This document shows, piece by piece, positions 8,730 through 17,741 of a DNA stretch of 64,000 nt (its first letter is position 1; the number at the start of each line of letters is the position of its first letter). This stretch comes from Poriferisodalis sp965208555 (GTDB lineage: Bacteria; Actinomycetota; Acidimicrobiia; Acidimicrobiales; Poriferisodalaceae): NCBI RefSeq assembly GCF_965208555.1, contig NZ_OZ242342.1:3472001-3536000 (forward strand), in the 5' to 3' direction. The notes under the pieces were generated by a model. The model was not told where the DNA came from and ran no database searches. It saw nothing but the letters and a program-made list of their open reading frames with translations. The position numbers were made by a program, and so were the translations under genes.

Positions 8730-10595
8730 TTAGTGGTTGTGCCGAGGTGTGCCATGGGTACGAGCAGTGTCCCGGTACTTGACCGCCGGACGCAGCACCA
8801 TGCCTTCGTCGAACTGGGTGACGATCGAACGCTGGATCTCCTGCCACGGGGTGTGCGAGGGCGGCACGGGGTAGCCGCCGACGTCGTCCAGCTCGGCGCG
8901 ACGCCGTGCCAGCTCGGCGTCGTCCACCAGCATGTCGGCGCTGCCGCGCCGTAGGTCGATGCGGACGCGGTCGCCCGTGCGCAGCAGCGCCAGGCCACCG
9001 CCCACGGCTGCCTCGGGAGCTGCGTTCAGGATCGACGGCGAGCCCGACGTGCCGGACTGGCGACCGTCGCCGATGCATGGCAGCGAGTGGACGCCCCGCA
9101 CCAGCAGCGCTGCCGGAGGCTGCATGTTGACCACCTCGGCGCCGCCGGGGTACCCCACTGGGCCCGTCCCGCGCACGAACAGCATGCAGTGCTCGTCGAT
9201 GCCGAGTTCGGGGTTGTCGATGTTGGCCCGATAGTCCTCCGGTCCGTCGAAGACGATGGCGCGGCCTTCGAAGGCATCGGGATCGTCGGGATTGGACAGG
9301 TAGCGCTGGCGGAACTCGTCGGAGATGACGCTGGTCTTCATGATGGCGCTGTCGAAGAGATTGCCCGACAGGTTGATGAAGCCCGCGTCGGCCAGAAGCG
9401 GTTCGCCGACTGCGCGGATCACGTCCGTATCCATGATCGCGGCATCGGCGCAGTTCTCGCCGATGCCGCGGCCGTTGGCGGTCAGCGCCTCGGGGTGCGG
9501 CAGCAGCCCGGCTCGCATCAGCTCGCCGACCACGGCTGGCACACCGCCGGCGTGGTGGTAGTCCTCGCCCAGATACTCCCCGGCGGGCATCAGGTTCACC
9601 AGCAATGGCACTGCGTAGCCGTGTTTCTGCCAATCGTCATTGTCGAGCGGCACGCCGAGGTGAGCGGCGATCGCATTCAGATGGATCGGGGCGTTGGTCG
9701 AGCCGCCGATGGCAGAGTTCACGACGATGGCGTTCTCGAATGCCTCCCGGGTCATGATGTCGGACGGTCGAAGATCCTCCCGCACCATCTCGACGATGCG
9801 CAAGCCCGTGCGGTATGCCGCCTGTGCCCGTTCCCGGTACGGGGCGGGGATGGCTGCCGAGCCTGGCAGCTGCATGCCCAGCGCTTCGGCCAGCGAGTTC
9901 ATCGTGGTGGCTGTGCCCATCGTGGAGCAGTAGCCCACTGACGGAGCTGAGGAGGCCACCAGATCGATGAATCCCGCATCGTCGATCTCGCCGGCCGCGT
10001 ACAGCTCTCGGGCCTTCCACACGACGGTGCCCGAGCCGGTCCGGCGGCCCTCGTGCCAGCCGTTCAGCATCGGCCCGACCGACAGGGCGATGGCCGGCAG
10101 GTTGACGGTCGCAGCTGCCATCAGGCAGGCGGGGGTGGTCTTGTCGCAGCCGATCGTGAGCACCACGCCGTCGAGGGGATATCCCTGCAGCACCTCGACG
10201 AGGCCCAGATACGCGAGGTTGCGGTCGAGCGCAGCCGTGGGACGCTTTCCGGTCTCCTGGATGGGGTGCACGCCGAACTCGAAGGCGATGCCGCCGGCCT
10301 CGCGTATGCCCTCGCGCACCCTTTTGGCGAGCTCGAGGTGGTGCCGGTTGCACGGCGACAGGTCTGAGCCGGTCTGGGCGATGCCGATGATCGGCTTGCC
10401 CGACTGGAGCTCTTCGCGTGTCAACCCGTAGTTGGCGTAGCGCTCGAGGTAGAGCGCCGACATGAGCGGGTCGCCCTCGATGTCGAACCAGGCCGCTGAG
10501 CGCAGGCCGCCGCGCCCGATGCCGGGATCGGGACCGTCTGCGGGATGAATCGAACGAGGGTCCGAAGTCGTGTGTGCATCTTGTTCAGGAGCCAC
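8730..10595 (-). CDS. IlvD/Edd-family dehydratase, probably sugar-acid type
   Basis: The 621-residue protein belongs to the IlvD/Edd family, Fe-S enzymes that dehydrate 2,3-dihydroxy acids. Three cysteines expected to hold the cluster are visible: LSPCNRHH, GCDKTTPACLM and VGYCSTMG. The opening (LYLERYANYGLTREELQSG) and overall length resemble the arabonate/xylonate dehydratase branch more than biosynthetic IlvD. The start is the GTG at 10595, preceded by AGGGTGG. The first 45 residues are polar and poorly conserved-looking. It is divergent from the acoABXC operon, suggesting shared regulation with oxidation of a 2-oxoacid product, which is inference. Confidence 0.88.
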   Translation of the reverse strand: MAPEQDAHTTSDPRSIHPADGPDPGIGRGGLRSAAWFDIEGDPLMSALYLERYANYGLTREELQSGKPIIGIAQTGSDLSPCNRHHLELAKRVREGIREAGGIAFEFGVHPIQETGKRPTAALDRNLAYLGLVEVLQGYPLDGVVLTIGCDKTTPACLMAAATVNLPAIALSVGPMLNGWHEGRRTGSGTVVWKARELYAAGEIDDAGFIDLVASSAPSVGYCSTMGTATTMNSLAEALGMQLPGSAAIPAPYRERAQAAYRTGLRIVEMVREDLRPSDIMTREAFENAIVVNSAIGGSTNAPIHLNAIAAHLGVPLDNDDWQKHGYAVPLLVNLMPAGEYLGEDYHHAGGVPAVVGELMRAGLLPHPEALTANGRGIGENCADAAIMDTDVIRAVGEPLLADAGFINLSGNLFDSAIMKTSVISDEFRQRYLSNPDDPDAFEGRAIVFDGPEDYRANIDNPELGIDEHCMLFVRGTGPVGYPGGAEVVNMQPPAALLVRGVHSLPCIGDGRQSGTSGSPSILNAAPEAAVGGGLALLRTGDRVRIDLRRGSADMLVDDAELARRRAELDDVGGYPVPPSHTPWQEIQRSIVTQFDEGMVLRPAVKYRDTARTHGTPRHNH

Positions 10596-10673
10596 CGGGC
10601 CACCCTACGCGGACCTGCGCGACGGCCCAGAACTAGTCTGAGCCGGGCCAGAGCTCGGCAGAGGGGGTCACGC

Positions 10674-11666
10674 ATGGATCCGAGTCCAGAAGTACTGCTG
10701 GATCTGCACCGGCGCATGGTGCGCATCCGCCACTTCGAGGAAGCCGCTGGCCGGCTCGCCGAGCAGAACCGCCTGCCCGGCTTCCTGCACCTGTATGTGG
10801 GTGAGGAGGCCGTGGCCGCCGGCGTGTGCGCCAACCTCGACGACGACGACCAGATCAGCTCGACCCACCGGGGTCACGGGCACTTGGTGGCCAAGGGAGG
10901 CGACTACGGCGGGATGATGGCGGAGCTGATGGGCAAGGCCACTGGCTACTGCGGGGGCAAGGGCGGCTCCATGCATATCTGCGACCTCGATCTGGGCATG
11001 CTCGGTGCGAACGGCATCGTGGGGGGCGGCGTCCCGATCGCCGTGGGCGCCGGATTCGCCAACAAATACCGCGGGAACGATCGGGTCTCGGTGGTGTTCT
11101 TCGGCGACGGCGCTTCGAATATCGGTGCCTTCCACGAGGCGGCGAACATGGCGGCTGCGTTGTCGCTGCCGGTCCTGTTCGTGTGCGAGAACAACGAGTA
11201 CGGCGAGTTCACGCCGCGTGATCGCACCATGGCCATCACCGACGTGGTGGACCGCGCAGCCGGCTACGGCATGCCCGGGGCGATCGTGGACGGCATGGAC
11301 GTGGTCGCCGTGTGGGAAGCGGCCAACGAGGCCGTGGGCCGGGCCCGCCGGGGCGAGGGGCCCTCGTTCATCGAGGCCAAGACCTACCGCTTCTACAACC
11401 ACCACGGCGTGCAGACGCTCGGGATGAAGTACCGCTCCGATGACGAGCTCGAGCAGTGGAAGCAGCGGGACCCGATCGATCTGTTCGAGCATCGGCTCGC
11501 GGCCGCCGGCGTGCTGGACGCTGACGGCGCCCAAGCGGTGCACGACGCAGCGGAAGCCGACATCGAAGGCGCAATCGCCTTCGCCGAAGAGAGCCCGTTG
11601 CCTGACCCCGACAGCCTGCTGGTCGATGTCTATACCCCGTCCGCGTATTCAGGAGCCTCGTCATGA
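10674..11666 (+). CDS. acoA: Acetoin/2-oxoacid dehydrogenase E1 component, alpha subunit
   Basis: The thiamine-diphosphate E1 alpha chain (330 residues) decarboxylates the 2-oxoacid or cleaves acetoin and passes the C2 unit to lipoyl-E2. It has the TPP/Mg motif starting GDGASN near residue 144 and ending ENNEYG near 171, plus the GHGHLVAKGG and GKGGSMHI active-site segments. The ATG at 10674 has a strong GAGGGGG 6 bases upstream; the frame open to 10545 is a shadow. The stop overlaps the acoB ATG (ATGA). AcoX downstream favours the acetoin-dehydrogenase-like branch, but the substrate is not proven. Confidence 0.9.
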   Translation: MDPSPEVLLDLHRRMVRIRHFEEAAGRLAEQNRLPGFLHLYVGEEAVAAGVCANLDDDDQISSTHRGHGHLVAKGGDYGGMMAELMGKATGYCGGKGGSMHICDLDLGMLGANGIVGGGVPIAVGAGFANKYRGNDRVSVVFFGDGASNIGAFHEAANMAAALSLPVLFVCENNEYGEFTPRDRTMAITDVVDRAAGYGMPGAIVDGMDVVAVWEAANEAVGRARRGEGPSFIEAKTYRFYNHHGVQTLGMKYRSDDELEQWKQRDPIDLFEHRLAAAGVLDADGAQAVHDAAEADIEGAIAFAEESPLPDPDSLLVDVYTPSAYSGASS

Positions 11667-12664
11667 ATCAGACGACCGATACTGCCGAGCGAAGCATCGC
11701 CTACGGGGCAGCCTTCACCGAAGGTCTCGCTCAGATGATGGAAGCCGACCCGAACGTGTTCGTGGCCGGTGAGGACGTGGGGCGCGCCGGGGGAGTCTTC
11801 GGCTCGTTCCGCGGGCTGAACGAGCGCTTCGGCGACCTGCGCGTGGTGGACACGCCGATCAGCGAGCAGGCCATCGTGGGGCTCGGCACCGGCGCGGCGG
11901 TGAGCGGCCTGCGCCCGGTCGTCGACCTGATGTTCATGGACTTCATCCTCGTGGCCATGGACCAGATCGTGAACCAGGCGGCGAAGCTGAAGTACATGTT
12001 CGGCGGCAAGGCCACACTGCCGATGACGATCACGACGAGCGCTGGTGCCGGGTTGTCGGCAGCGGCACAGCACAGCCAGAGCCTCGAGGCGATGCTGTGC
12101 CACATCCCGGGCCTCAAGGTGGTGATGCCGTCGAATCCCTACGACGCGAAAGGGCTGCTCATATCGTGCATTCGCGACGACAACCCCACCGTGTTCGTGA
12201 AGCACAAGCGCCTGCTGGGTCTCAAGGGTGACGTGCCCGAGGACCTGTACGAGATCTCCTTGGGCTCGGCCAGCACGGTGAGGTCCGGCGACGACATCAC
12301 CGTGGTGACCTACGGCCGCATGGTGCATGAGGCGACTTCGGCAGCGAAGACCCTCGCGACAGAGGGCATCGAGTGCGACGTGATCGATCTGCGGACGCTG
12401 CAGCCGCTGGACATCGACACGGTGATCGCGTCGGCTCGCCGGACGAACCGTGTTGCAGTCGTGCACGAGGCGGTCCGGTTCGGCGGTCTCGGCGGCGAGA
12501 TCGCGTCCCAGATTGCCGAGGAGGCCTTCGACTATCTCGATGCTCCGATCGAGCGCGTCGGCGCACCGTTCAGCCCGGTGCCCTTCAGTCCCGCGCTCGA
12601 GTCCGAATGGGTGCCCAACGCCGAGATGATCGGCGAGCGGATCCGAGCACTCGCAGCCGCGTGA
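11663..12664 (+). CDS. acoB: Acetoin/2-oxoacid dehydrogenase E1 component, beta subunit
   Basis: The 333-residue E1 beta chain pairs with AcoA. It shows the conserved GEDVGRAGGVFGSFRGL loop, then DTPISEQAIVGLGTGAA with the catalytic Glu, and the C-terminal transketolase domain (VVTYGRMVHEA, VIDLRTLQPLD). Its own AGGAG site lies inside the end of acoA at 11651-11655. It ends in a GTGA overlap with acoX, so translation is likely coupled along the operon. Confidence 0.92.
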   Translation: MNQTTDTAERSIAYGAAFTEGLAQMMEADPNVFVAGEDVGRAGGVFGSFRGLNERFGDLRVVDTPISEQAIVGLGTGAAVSGLRPVVDLMFMDFILVAMDQIVNQAAKLKYMFGGKATLPMTITTSAGAGLSAAAQHSQSLEAMLCHIPGLKVVMPSNPYDAKGLLISCIRDDNPTVFVKHKRLLGLKGDVPEDLYEISLGSASTVRSGDDITVVTYGRMVHEATSAAKTLATEGIECDVIDLRTLQPLDIDTVIASARRTNRVAVVHEAVRFGGLGGEIASQIAEEAFDYLDAPIERVGAPFSPVPFSPALESEWVPNAEMIGERIRALAAA

Positions 12665-13701
12665 GCGAAGCTGCCGGCTACGTGGTCGGCATCGTCGCCA
12701 ATCCTCTGGCCGGCAAAGATGTCCGGCGCCTCACCTCGGGTGCGACACCGGTATCGGATGCGGTCAAGATCGGCGTCATCCGCCGTGCTGTCGTGGGCGC
12801 ATTCGAGGGCGGCGCCGGGCAGGTGATGATCAGCGGCGACCGGGCACGGCTCGGGGAGCGAGCCGTGGCGGGTCTCGACGTCGCCCCAGGCGTGCAGGTC
12901 TTCGAGCCATACGGCTGGCACAACGGCCGCGACTCCCAGATGGCCGCCTCAGAATTTCGCGAGAGGGGCGTGGGGGCGGTGATTGCGCTCGGCGGCGACG
13001 GCACCCAGCGTGATGTCGCCAAAGGATGGCGAGATGTACCGTTGGTGCCGCTGGCGGTCGGCACCAACAACGTTTTCCCGCTGCAGATGGAAGCCACCGT
13101 GGCCGGTTTTGCCGCGGGAGCGGTGGCAAGCAACCAGCTCGCCGCAGCGGATGTGACGTCACGGTCGAAGATCATCGATGTTGCGATCGAAGGGACCCGT
13201 CATGCCGACGTGGCGCTCGTCGACGTGTGCTTGGTGCGGGGAGCGTTCGTGGGGGCACGCGCCGTCTGGGACTCGGCATCGGTAAGCGAGATCGTTGCTG
13301 CTGTTGCTGAACCGCAATCGGTTGGGCTGTCGGCCATCGCTGCGGCCGTTGCGCCTGTGGGGCGGCGCGATGCCGGCGGGGTGCATGTCGGCTTGGAATG
13401 TGCCTCCCGCGATGCACAGGGCATACAGCGAGGCAGGCACATCCGGGCGGCCGTGATGCCCGGCAGCTACTCCGACCTCGACATCGCCCACTGCGAAATG
13501 CTGCGTTTCGGCCAGCCGGTCATGCTGTCCGGTCCCGGCGTTCTGACGCTCGACGGTGAGCGCGAGATCGTTCTCGGGCCTCGCCAGCGGGCAACTGTCA
13601 CGGTCAATCCGGATGGTCCACAGCTGATCGATGTGGGCGCCGCAGTTGCGATGGCGCAGCGACGGCGCTACCCCTTCGGCCCTGCGACTGCCGGTCGCTG
13701 A
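12661..13701 (+). CDS. acoX: AcoX-like ATP-NAD kinase-fold protein
   Basis: A 346-residue protein with an ATP-NAD/diacylglycerol-kinase-like fold: VVGIVANPLAGKDVRR at the N-terminus and the GGDGTQRDVAKG nucleotide loop near residue 112. It corresponds to AcoX, found in acetoin-catabolic operons and of unproven function; NAD phosphorylation or cofactor-derivative turnover have been considered. The start is a GTG that overlaps the acoB stop (GTGA). Its position between E1 beta and E2 is the main argument for the acetoin-type reading of this operon. Confidence 0.85.
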   Translation: MSEAAGYVVGIVANPLAGKDVRRLTSGATPVSDAVKIGVIRRAVVGAFEGGAGQVMISGDRARLGERAVAGLDVAPGVQVFEPYGWHNGRDSQMAASEFRERGVGAVIALGGDGTQRDVAKGWRDVPLVPLAVGTNNVFPLQMEATVAGFAAGAVASNQLAAADVTSRSKIIDVAIEGTRHADVALVDVCLVRGAFVGARAVWDSASVSEIVAAVAEPQSVGLSAIAAAVAPVGRRDAGGVHVGLECASRDAQGIQRGRHIRAAVMPGSYSDLDIAHCEMLRFGQPVMLSGPGVLTLDGEREIVLGPRQRATVTVNPDGPQLIDVGAAVAMAQRRRYPFGPATAGR

Positions 13702-13715
13702 GCGAGGGGACATCG

Positions 13716-15206
13716 ATGGCCACCGAGTTTGCGATGCCGAAGCTGGGCCTGACGATGGAGTCGGGGACGATTCTGCGGTGGCTGGTTCCGGACGGTGCCG
13801 AAGTCACCGCAGGGCAGGCCGTGCTGCTGGTGGAGACAGACAAGGTCGAGACCGAGATCGAGGCCTCGGGCAGCGGGATGCTGGCTCAGACCGGTGAGGT
13901 AGGCGAGGAGTACGCCTGCGGGGTTCGGATCGGCTGGTTTCTGGGGGCCGGTGAGACACCGCCGGCTCTCGAGTCGGCGCCGGCCGCGGCGCCCGCGCCC
14001 GCAGCAGCCGGTCTGGCTTCTCGACCGTCGCCGCAGCCAGCTCCGGCGGCGCCGGCTCGTGCGCCCGGCGAGCGCATTCTGGCGTCACCGGCAGCCAAGC
14101 GGCTGGCCCGCGAACTCGGCGTCGAGCTTGCTGCGGTTGCCGGGACCGGTCCCAACGGCCGCATCACCGACCGTGATGTGCGAGCGGCGAGTGAGGCTCC
14201 GGCAGCATCGCAACCGGCGCAGCCGGCTGCTGGATCCCGCCTAGCTGCACACCGACCGGATACATCGATGGCGCCGCCGGCGACTTTCGCAGCGCGCCAG
14301 CTCGCTGACCTGCTCGGCGCGGACCTCGGTGCCGTGCACGCCAGCGCTGCAGACGGGCGCATTTCGCGGGCGGACGTGGCCGCCTACGTCAGGAAACTGC
14401 TGTCCAGCCTGACCTCCGCGTCCGAGAGGGCCGAGCCCCCGAGCCAGGCGGCGGATGCGACTCCGGGACCGGCCTCGGCCCCGCTCACACAGACGCCGAC
14501 CGAGCAGATTCCGCTGCGAGGGATGCGGGGCGTGATCGCTGAACGCATGAGCGCCTCCCTTCATTCGATGGCGCAGCTGACGCTCACGATGGACGTTGAC
14601 ATGAGCGCTGTGGTGGCGGAACGGGCGGCACTTGTCGAGGCTGCTCGCGGGGGCGACGCTGGCGACGGCGCTCGGGCATCAGAATCGGTGCGAGCAGAGG
14701 TGCCGGGCTACACCGACTATGTGGTGGCGGCGGCCGCTGCGGCGCTGCACGCCTATCCACGGGTGAACTCCCAGGTCACCGACGATGCCGTTGCGCTCTT
14801 GGGTGACATTCACATCGGGCTCGCCGTCGCGCTCGACGATGGGTTGCTCGTGCCGGTTGTGCGCAACGCTGACCGTCTCAGCCTCGGCGAGATCGCAGCC
14901 GAGACCACCCGCCTTGCCGAGGGCGCACGTAACGGCTCGCTCGGTTATGACGACTACCAGGACGGCACGTTCACGGTGACCGCGCTGGGCATGTTCGGCG
15001 TGGACGCATTCACGCCGATCATCAACTCGCCGAACACCGCGATCTTGGGCGTGGGCCGCATCCGCGACGAGACCGTCTGGACAGACGATGTGCCGGCAGC
15101 TCGCCCGGTACTGACCCTCTCGCTGACCTGGGATCACCGGGCCTTCGACGGCGCGCCTGCTGCCCGTTTCGCCGGTGCGGTACGGGACTGGCTGGAGTCG
15201 CGCTAG
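13716..15206 (+). CDS. acoC: Dihydrolipoamide acyltransferase (E2) with two E3-binding domains
   Basis: The 496-residue E2 core protein has an N-terminal lipoyl domain with Lys43 in ETDKVETE. Then come two peripheral-subunit-binding segments (about residues 125-160, ASPAAKRLARELG; and about 188-228, ARQLADLLGADL) joined by Ala/Pro-rich linkers. The C-terminal catalytic domain has DHRAFDG carrying the HxxxD active site. It would move the acyl group from E1 to CoA. GAGGGG lies 5-6 bases before the ATG. No E3 gene is in the window, so the complex must borrow one. Its TAG shares a CTAG with the stop of the convergent acyl-CoA dehydrogenase gene. Confidence 0.92.
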   Translation: MATEFAMPKLGLTMESGTILRWLVPDGAEVTAGQAVLLVETDKVETEIEASGSGMLAQTGEVGEEYACGVRIGWFLGAGETPPALESAPAAAPAPAAAGLASRPSPQPAPAAPARAPGERILASPAAKRLARELGVELAAVAGTGPNGRITDRDVRAASEAPAASQPAQPAAGSRLAAHRPDTSMAPPATFAARQLADLLGADLGAVHASAADGRISRADVAAYVRKLLSSLTSASERAEPPSQAADATPGPASAPLTQTPTEQIPLRGMRGVIAERMSASLHSMAQLTLTMDVDMSAVVAERAALVEAARGGDAGDGARASESVRAEVPGYTDYVVAAAAAALHAYPRVNSQVTDDAVALLGDIHIGLAVALDDGLLVPVVRNADRLSLGEIAAETTRLAEGARNGSLGYDDYQDGTFTVTALGMFGVDAFTPIINSPNTAILGVGRIRDETVWTDDVPAARPVLTLSLTWDHRAFDGAPAARFAGAVRDWLESR

Positions 15207-16366
15207 CTGTCGACGTAGCTGCGCTTGGCAACCTCTTCGAGCATGACTTCAGTGGCGCCGCCGCCGATCGGCAGGATGCGGGCGTCGCGGTACATGCGCT
15301 CGATGGTCGACTCGCGCATGTAGCCGAGGCCGCCGTGGAACTGCACGCAGTCGTACATGACCTGGTTGACGACCTCGGCGCCGAAGGCTTTGACGCCTGA
15401 CATCTCCTTGGTGGCATCGATGCCCTGCTCGGCCAGCCAGGCAGCGTGGTACATGGAGGCGCGGGCGGCATCGACCTTGGCCTGATTCATGGCCATGCGT
15501 TGGCGGATGGCGCCGAGCTCGTAGAGCGAGCCGCCGAACGCCTTGCGCTGCTGGGTGTAGGCGTTGGTGAGATCGATCGCGACCTGCGCGGCGCCGATGC
15601 CCATGCCCACGATGACCATCCGCTCGTTCTGGAAGTTGGCCATGGCGGCATAGAAGCCCCGGTGCACCTCGCCGAGCAGGTGATCGCCGGGAAGCCACAC
15701 GTCAGTCAGCACGAGTTCAGCGGTGTCCGAGCAGCGCCAGCCGTGCTTGTCCAGCCTGTTGGCGACTTCGAACCCTTCCGCGCTGGTCGGAACCAGGAAC
15801 ATGGAGATTCCGTAGCGGTCATCGGGATTTGTGCGCGCTGCCAGTGCGATCACGTCGCCGTAGACAGCACCGGTAATGAACGTCTTGGTGCCGTTGAGAC
15901 GCCACCCGTCTCCGTCGGGCACCGCGGTCGTGCGCAGTCCCGCCACGTCGGATCCCGCATCGGGCTCGGTCACGCCGATGCACATCATGGTGTCGCCGGA
16001 CTGGATCGACGGCAGCCAGCGTTCGAGCTGCGCGTCAGAACCTGCGTTGAGCAGGTGCGGCAGCGCCATGTCGGTGTGCACCAAGATGTTCGCCTCGAAG
16101 CCTGCGTAGGTGGAAGTGCCGAGCGCTTCGGCGAACGTCGCAGACGCAAGCGGTCCGAGGCCCAGCCCGCCCCACCGTTCGGGCACCCGCAGCGAGAACA
16201 TCCCGAGCTCGCCCATGCGCTTGTAGATCTCGCGAGGCACTTGGCCGGCCTCTTCCCAGGCATCGCCCAGCGGCGTGACCTCGTTGGCGACGAAGGCGAC
16301 CGTCTGGTCATAGATCGCCTGCAGCTCGTCGGTCATGTAGACGTTGCGATGGACCATCGTGCTCAC
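15203..16366 (-). CDS. Acyl-CoA dehydrogenase family protein
   Basis: A 387-residue FAD enzyme of the acyl-CoA dehydrogenase family, which introduces the alpha-beta double bond in acyl-CoA. Visible landmarks are CIGVTEPDAGSDVAG (flavin/substrate loop), WRLNGTKTFITGA, and the C-terminal FHGGLGYMRESTIERMYRDARI with the helix and catalytic-region residues. The GTG at 16366 has GAAGG 7 bases upstream; the ATG at 16357 is also possible. The chain-length preference cannot be read from sequence. It lies 19 bases downstream of the VOC gene on the same strand. Confidence 0.9.
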   Translation of the reverse strand: MSTMVHRNVYMTDELQAIYDQTVAFVANEVTPLGDAWEEAGQVPREIYKRMGELGMFSLRVPERWGGLGLGPLASATFAEALGTSTYAGFEANILVHTDMALPHLLNAGSDAQLERWLPSIQSGDTMMCIGVTEPDAGSDVAGLRTTAVPDGDGWRLNGTKTFITGAVYGDVIALAARTNPDDRYGISMFLVPTSAEGFEVANRLDKHGWRCSDTAELVLTDVWLPGDHLLGEVHRGFYAAMANFQNERMVIVGMGIGAAQVAIDLTNAYTQQRKAFGGSLYELGAIRQRMAMNQAKVDAARASMYHAAWLAEQGIDATKEMSGVKAFGAEVVNQVMYDCVQFHGGLGYMRESTIERMYRDARILPIGGGATEVMLEEVAKRSYVDS

Positions 16367-16385
16367 CAGATGCCTTCGAGGGGTG

Positions 16386-16916
16386 TCAAGCAGCTGGTGC
16401 AGAACCCTGCTGCACTAGCTCCGCGAGCGGATCGCCGCGGCGGAATCGCTCAAGCAGCACGTCGGCGTCGAACAGCACACCGATGGGGTTCTCCGCGAAC
16501 ACCGGCCCATTCATGAACTCGATGCATTCAGCCATCGTGGCGAAGTTCTCGACTTGGAACTCCACTCCGTTGCCGTCGGGATCGGCGTAGTACATGGAGG
16601 TAGTCGGGCCGTGGTTGATGGTGCGCACCGGCAGGATGCCCTCGGCCCGCAGCCGCTCGTAGTGGTCCATGAGGTCGCCGAAGCTGCCCATGGTGTATGC
16701 GATGTGCTCCAGGGTGCCGCTGCGCGACTCGTAGCGGCCAGGCTGACCGCGGTTGACGAATGCCATCCGATGGTGCTCGTCGTCATAGGAGATGAAGCAG
16801 ATGAACTCGTTCTCGTGGACGACCCGCGCATCCAGCACCGTGCACCACCAGTCGCGCACTGCCCCGATGTCATCGGTGCGAAACACGCAATGAGCCATCT
16901 TTGTGGGCTTCGGCAT
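16386..16916 (-). CDS. VOC (glyoxalase/extradiol dioxygenase) superfamily protein
   Basis: A 176-residue protein with the two beta-alpha-beta-beta-beta modules of the VOC fold. The first opens with MAHCVFRTDDIGAVRDWW; the second includes LEHIAYTM and, later, DPDGNGVEFQVENF, the pattern of a metal-ligand Glu near the C-terminus. His and Glu residues at the usual positions suggest metal binding. The family ranges from ring-cleaving dioxygenases to glyoxalases; the reaction here is unknown. Together with the downstream acyl-CoA dehydrogenase it may belong to aromatic or acyl catabolism, an inference from context. Confidence 0.8.
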   Translation of the reverse strand: MPKPTKMAHCVFRTDDIGAVRDWWCTVLDARVVHENEFICFISYDDEHHRMAFVNRGQPGRYESRSGTLEHIAYTMGSFGDLMDHYERLRAEGILPVRTINHGPTTSMYYADPDGNGVEFQVENFATMAECIEFMNGPVFAENPIGVLFDADVLLERFRRGDPLAELVQQGSAPAA

Positions 16917-16933
16917 GGTGAGCCTCCTCGTCG

Positions 16934-16962
16934 TTGACCCTAGTGGCGTGGGTGATTATCCG
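16934..16962 (+). promoter_or_regulatory. Candidate sigma70-type promoter for thrH
   Basis: TTGACC at 16934-16939 is followed after 17 bases by TATCCG at 16957-16962. The spacing is ideal and the -35 is strong; the -10 is weak but begins TAT. The predicted start near 16970 lies just before the GTG at 16985, which supports that start over the TTG at 16934. Confidence 0.4.
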
Positions 16963-16984
16963 TTGCGTGCGAGAATCGGCGCTC

Positions 16985-17629
16985 GTGCAGAGGCTCATTG
17001 CGTTGGACATGGAAGGCGTCCTGACGCCGGAGATCTGGATAGCGGTGGCTGAGCGCACCGGCATTGACGAGCTGCGGCGCACGACCCGTGACGAACCGGA
17101 CTACGACGCACTCATGCGGTACCGGATCGACGTGCTCAACGCCCATGACGTGTCGCTCGATCAGATCCGCGACGTGATCGCCGGGCTGCCCCTGCTGGAC
17201 GGTGCGCGGGAGTTCCTCGACGAGCTCCGGCGGCGTTGGGTGGTGGTGCTGCTGTCGGACACGTTCGAGCAGTTCGACGATCACTTCCTGGAGCTGATGG
17301 ACTACCCGCATCTGCTGTGCCACCGGCTCGACGTGATCGACGGCCGCCTGGCCGGGTGGCGGCGTCGGGCGGACGACGCCAAACGGCGCGCCGTGGAGGC
17401 GTACCGCTCGCTGAACTACCACGTGACCGCGGTCGGCGACTCCTACAACGATCTCACGATGCTGAGGGCAGCCGACGTGGCGAGCCTGTTCCGCTGCCCT
17501 CAGGCGGTGGCCGAGGCGAATCCGGACCTGCCCTCGGCCTCCACCTACGCCGACCTGCTGCGCTGGATCGAGAGCGTGCGGGTGCCGGCTGCGGATGGTG
17601 ACGACGGCACCCGACCGCCGCCGCCCTGA
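16985..17629 (+). CDS. thrH: ThrH-like HAD phosphatase (phosphoserine/homoserine type)
   Basis: A 214-residue HAD hydrolase. It opens LIALDMEGVLTPEIWIAVAE, the characteristic ThrH opening with a DxEG nucleophile motif instead of DxDGT. Later come the LLSDTF motif II and the GDSYNDLTML motif for metal binding. ThrH of Pseudomonas has phosphoserine phosphatase and phosphoserine:homoserine phosphotransferase activity and nearly the same length. The start is the GTG at 16985, because the conserved region begins three codons later and a promoter appears to lie directly upstream. The tail after SVRVPAADG is low-complexity, and its stop sits inside a 15-base tandem repeat. Confidence 0.85.
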   Translation: MQRLIALDMEGVLTPEIWIAVAERTGIDELRRTTRDEPDYDALMRYRIDVLNAHDVSLDQIRDVIAGLPLLDGAREFLDELRRRWVVVLLSDTFEQFDDHFLELMDYPHLLCHRLDVIDGRLAGWRRRADDAKRRAVEAYRSLNYHVTAVGDSYNDLTMLRAADVASLFRCPQAVAEANPDLPSASTYADLLRWIESVRVPAADGDDGTRPPPP

Positions 17630-17666
17630 ACAGGGCCGCCCAGAGCAGGATCGCCCGGAGCAGATC
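17622..17666. repeat. 15-base tandem repeat over the thrH stop codon
   Basis: Three units of 15 bases (starts 17622, 17637, 17652), each beginning CGCCC and containing GAGCAG or a one-base variant. The thrH TGA at 17627-17629 is in the first unit; later units have AGA and GGA at that position. In the frame of the peroxiredoxin leader the units read as a five-residue period, RPEQx. The array falls in the 112-base gap before the peroxiredoxin gene. Confidence 0.7.
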
Positions 17667-17741
17667 AGAGCGCAAACCAGCGGCGCGGATACGCTGCGAG
17701 CCACATGTTCCATACACCGAGAACAGGGACGGAGCGAACCA

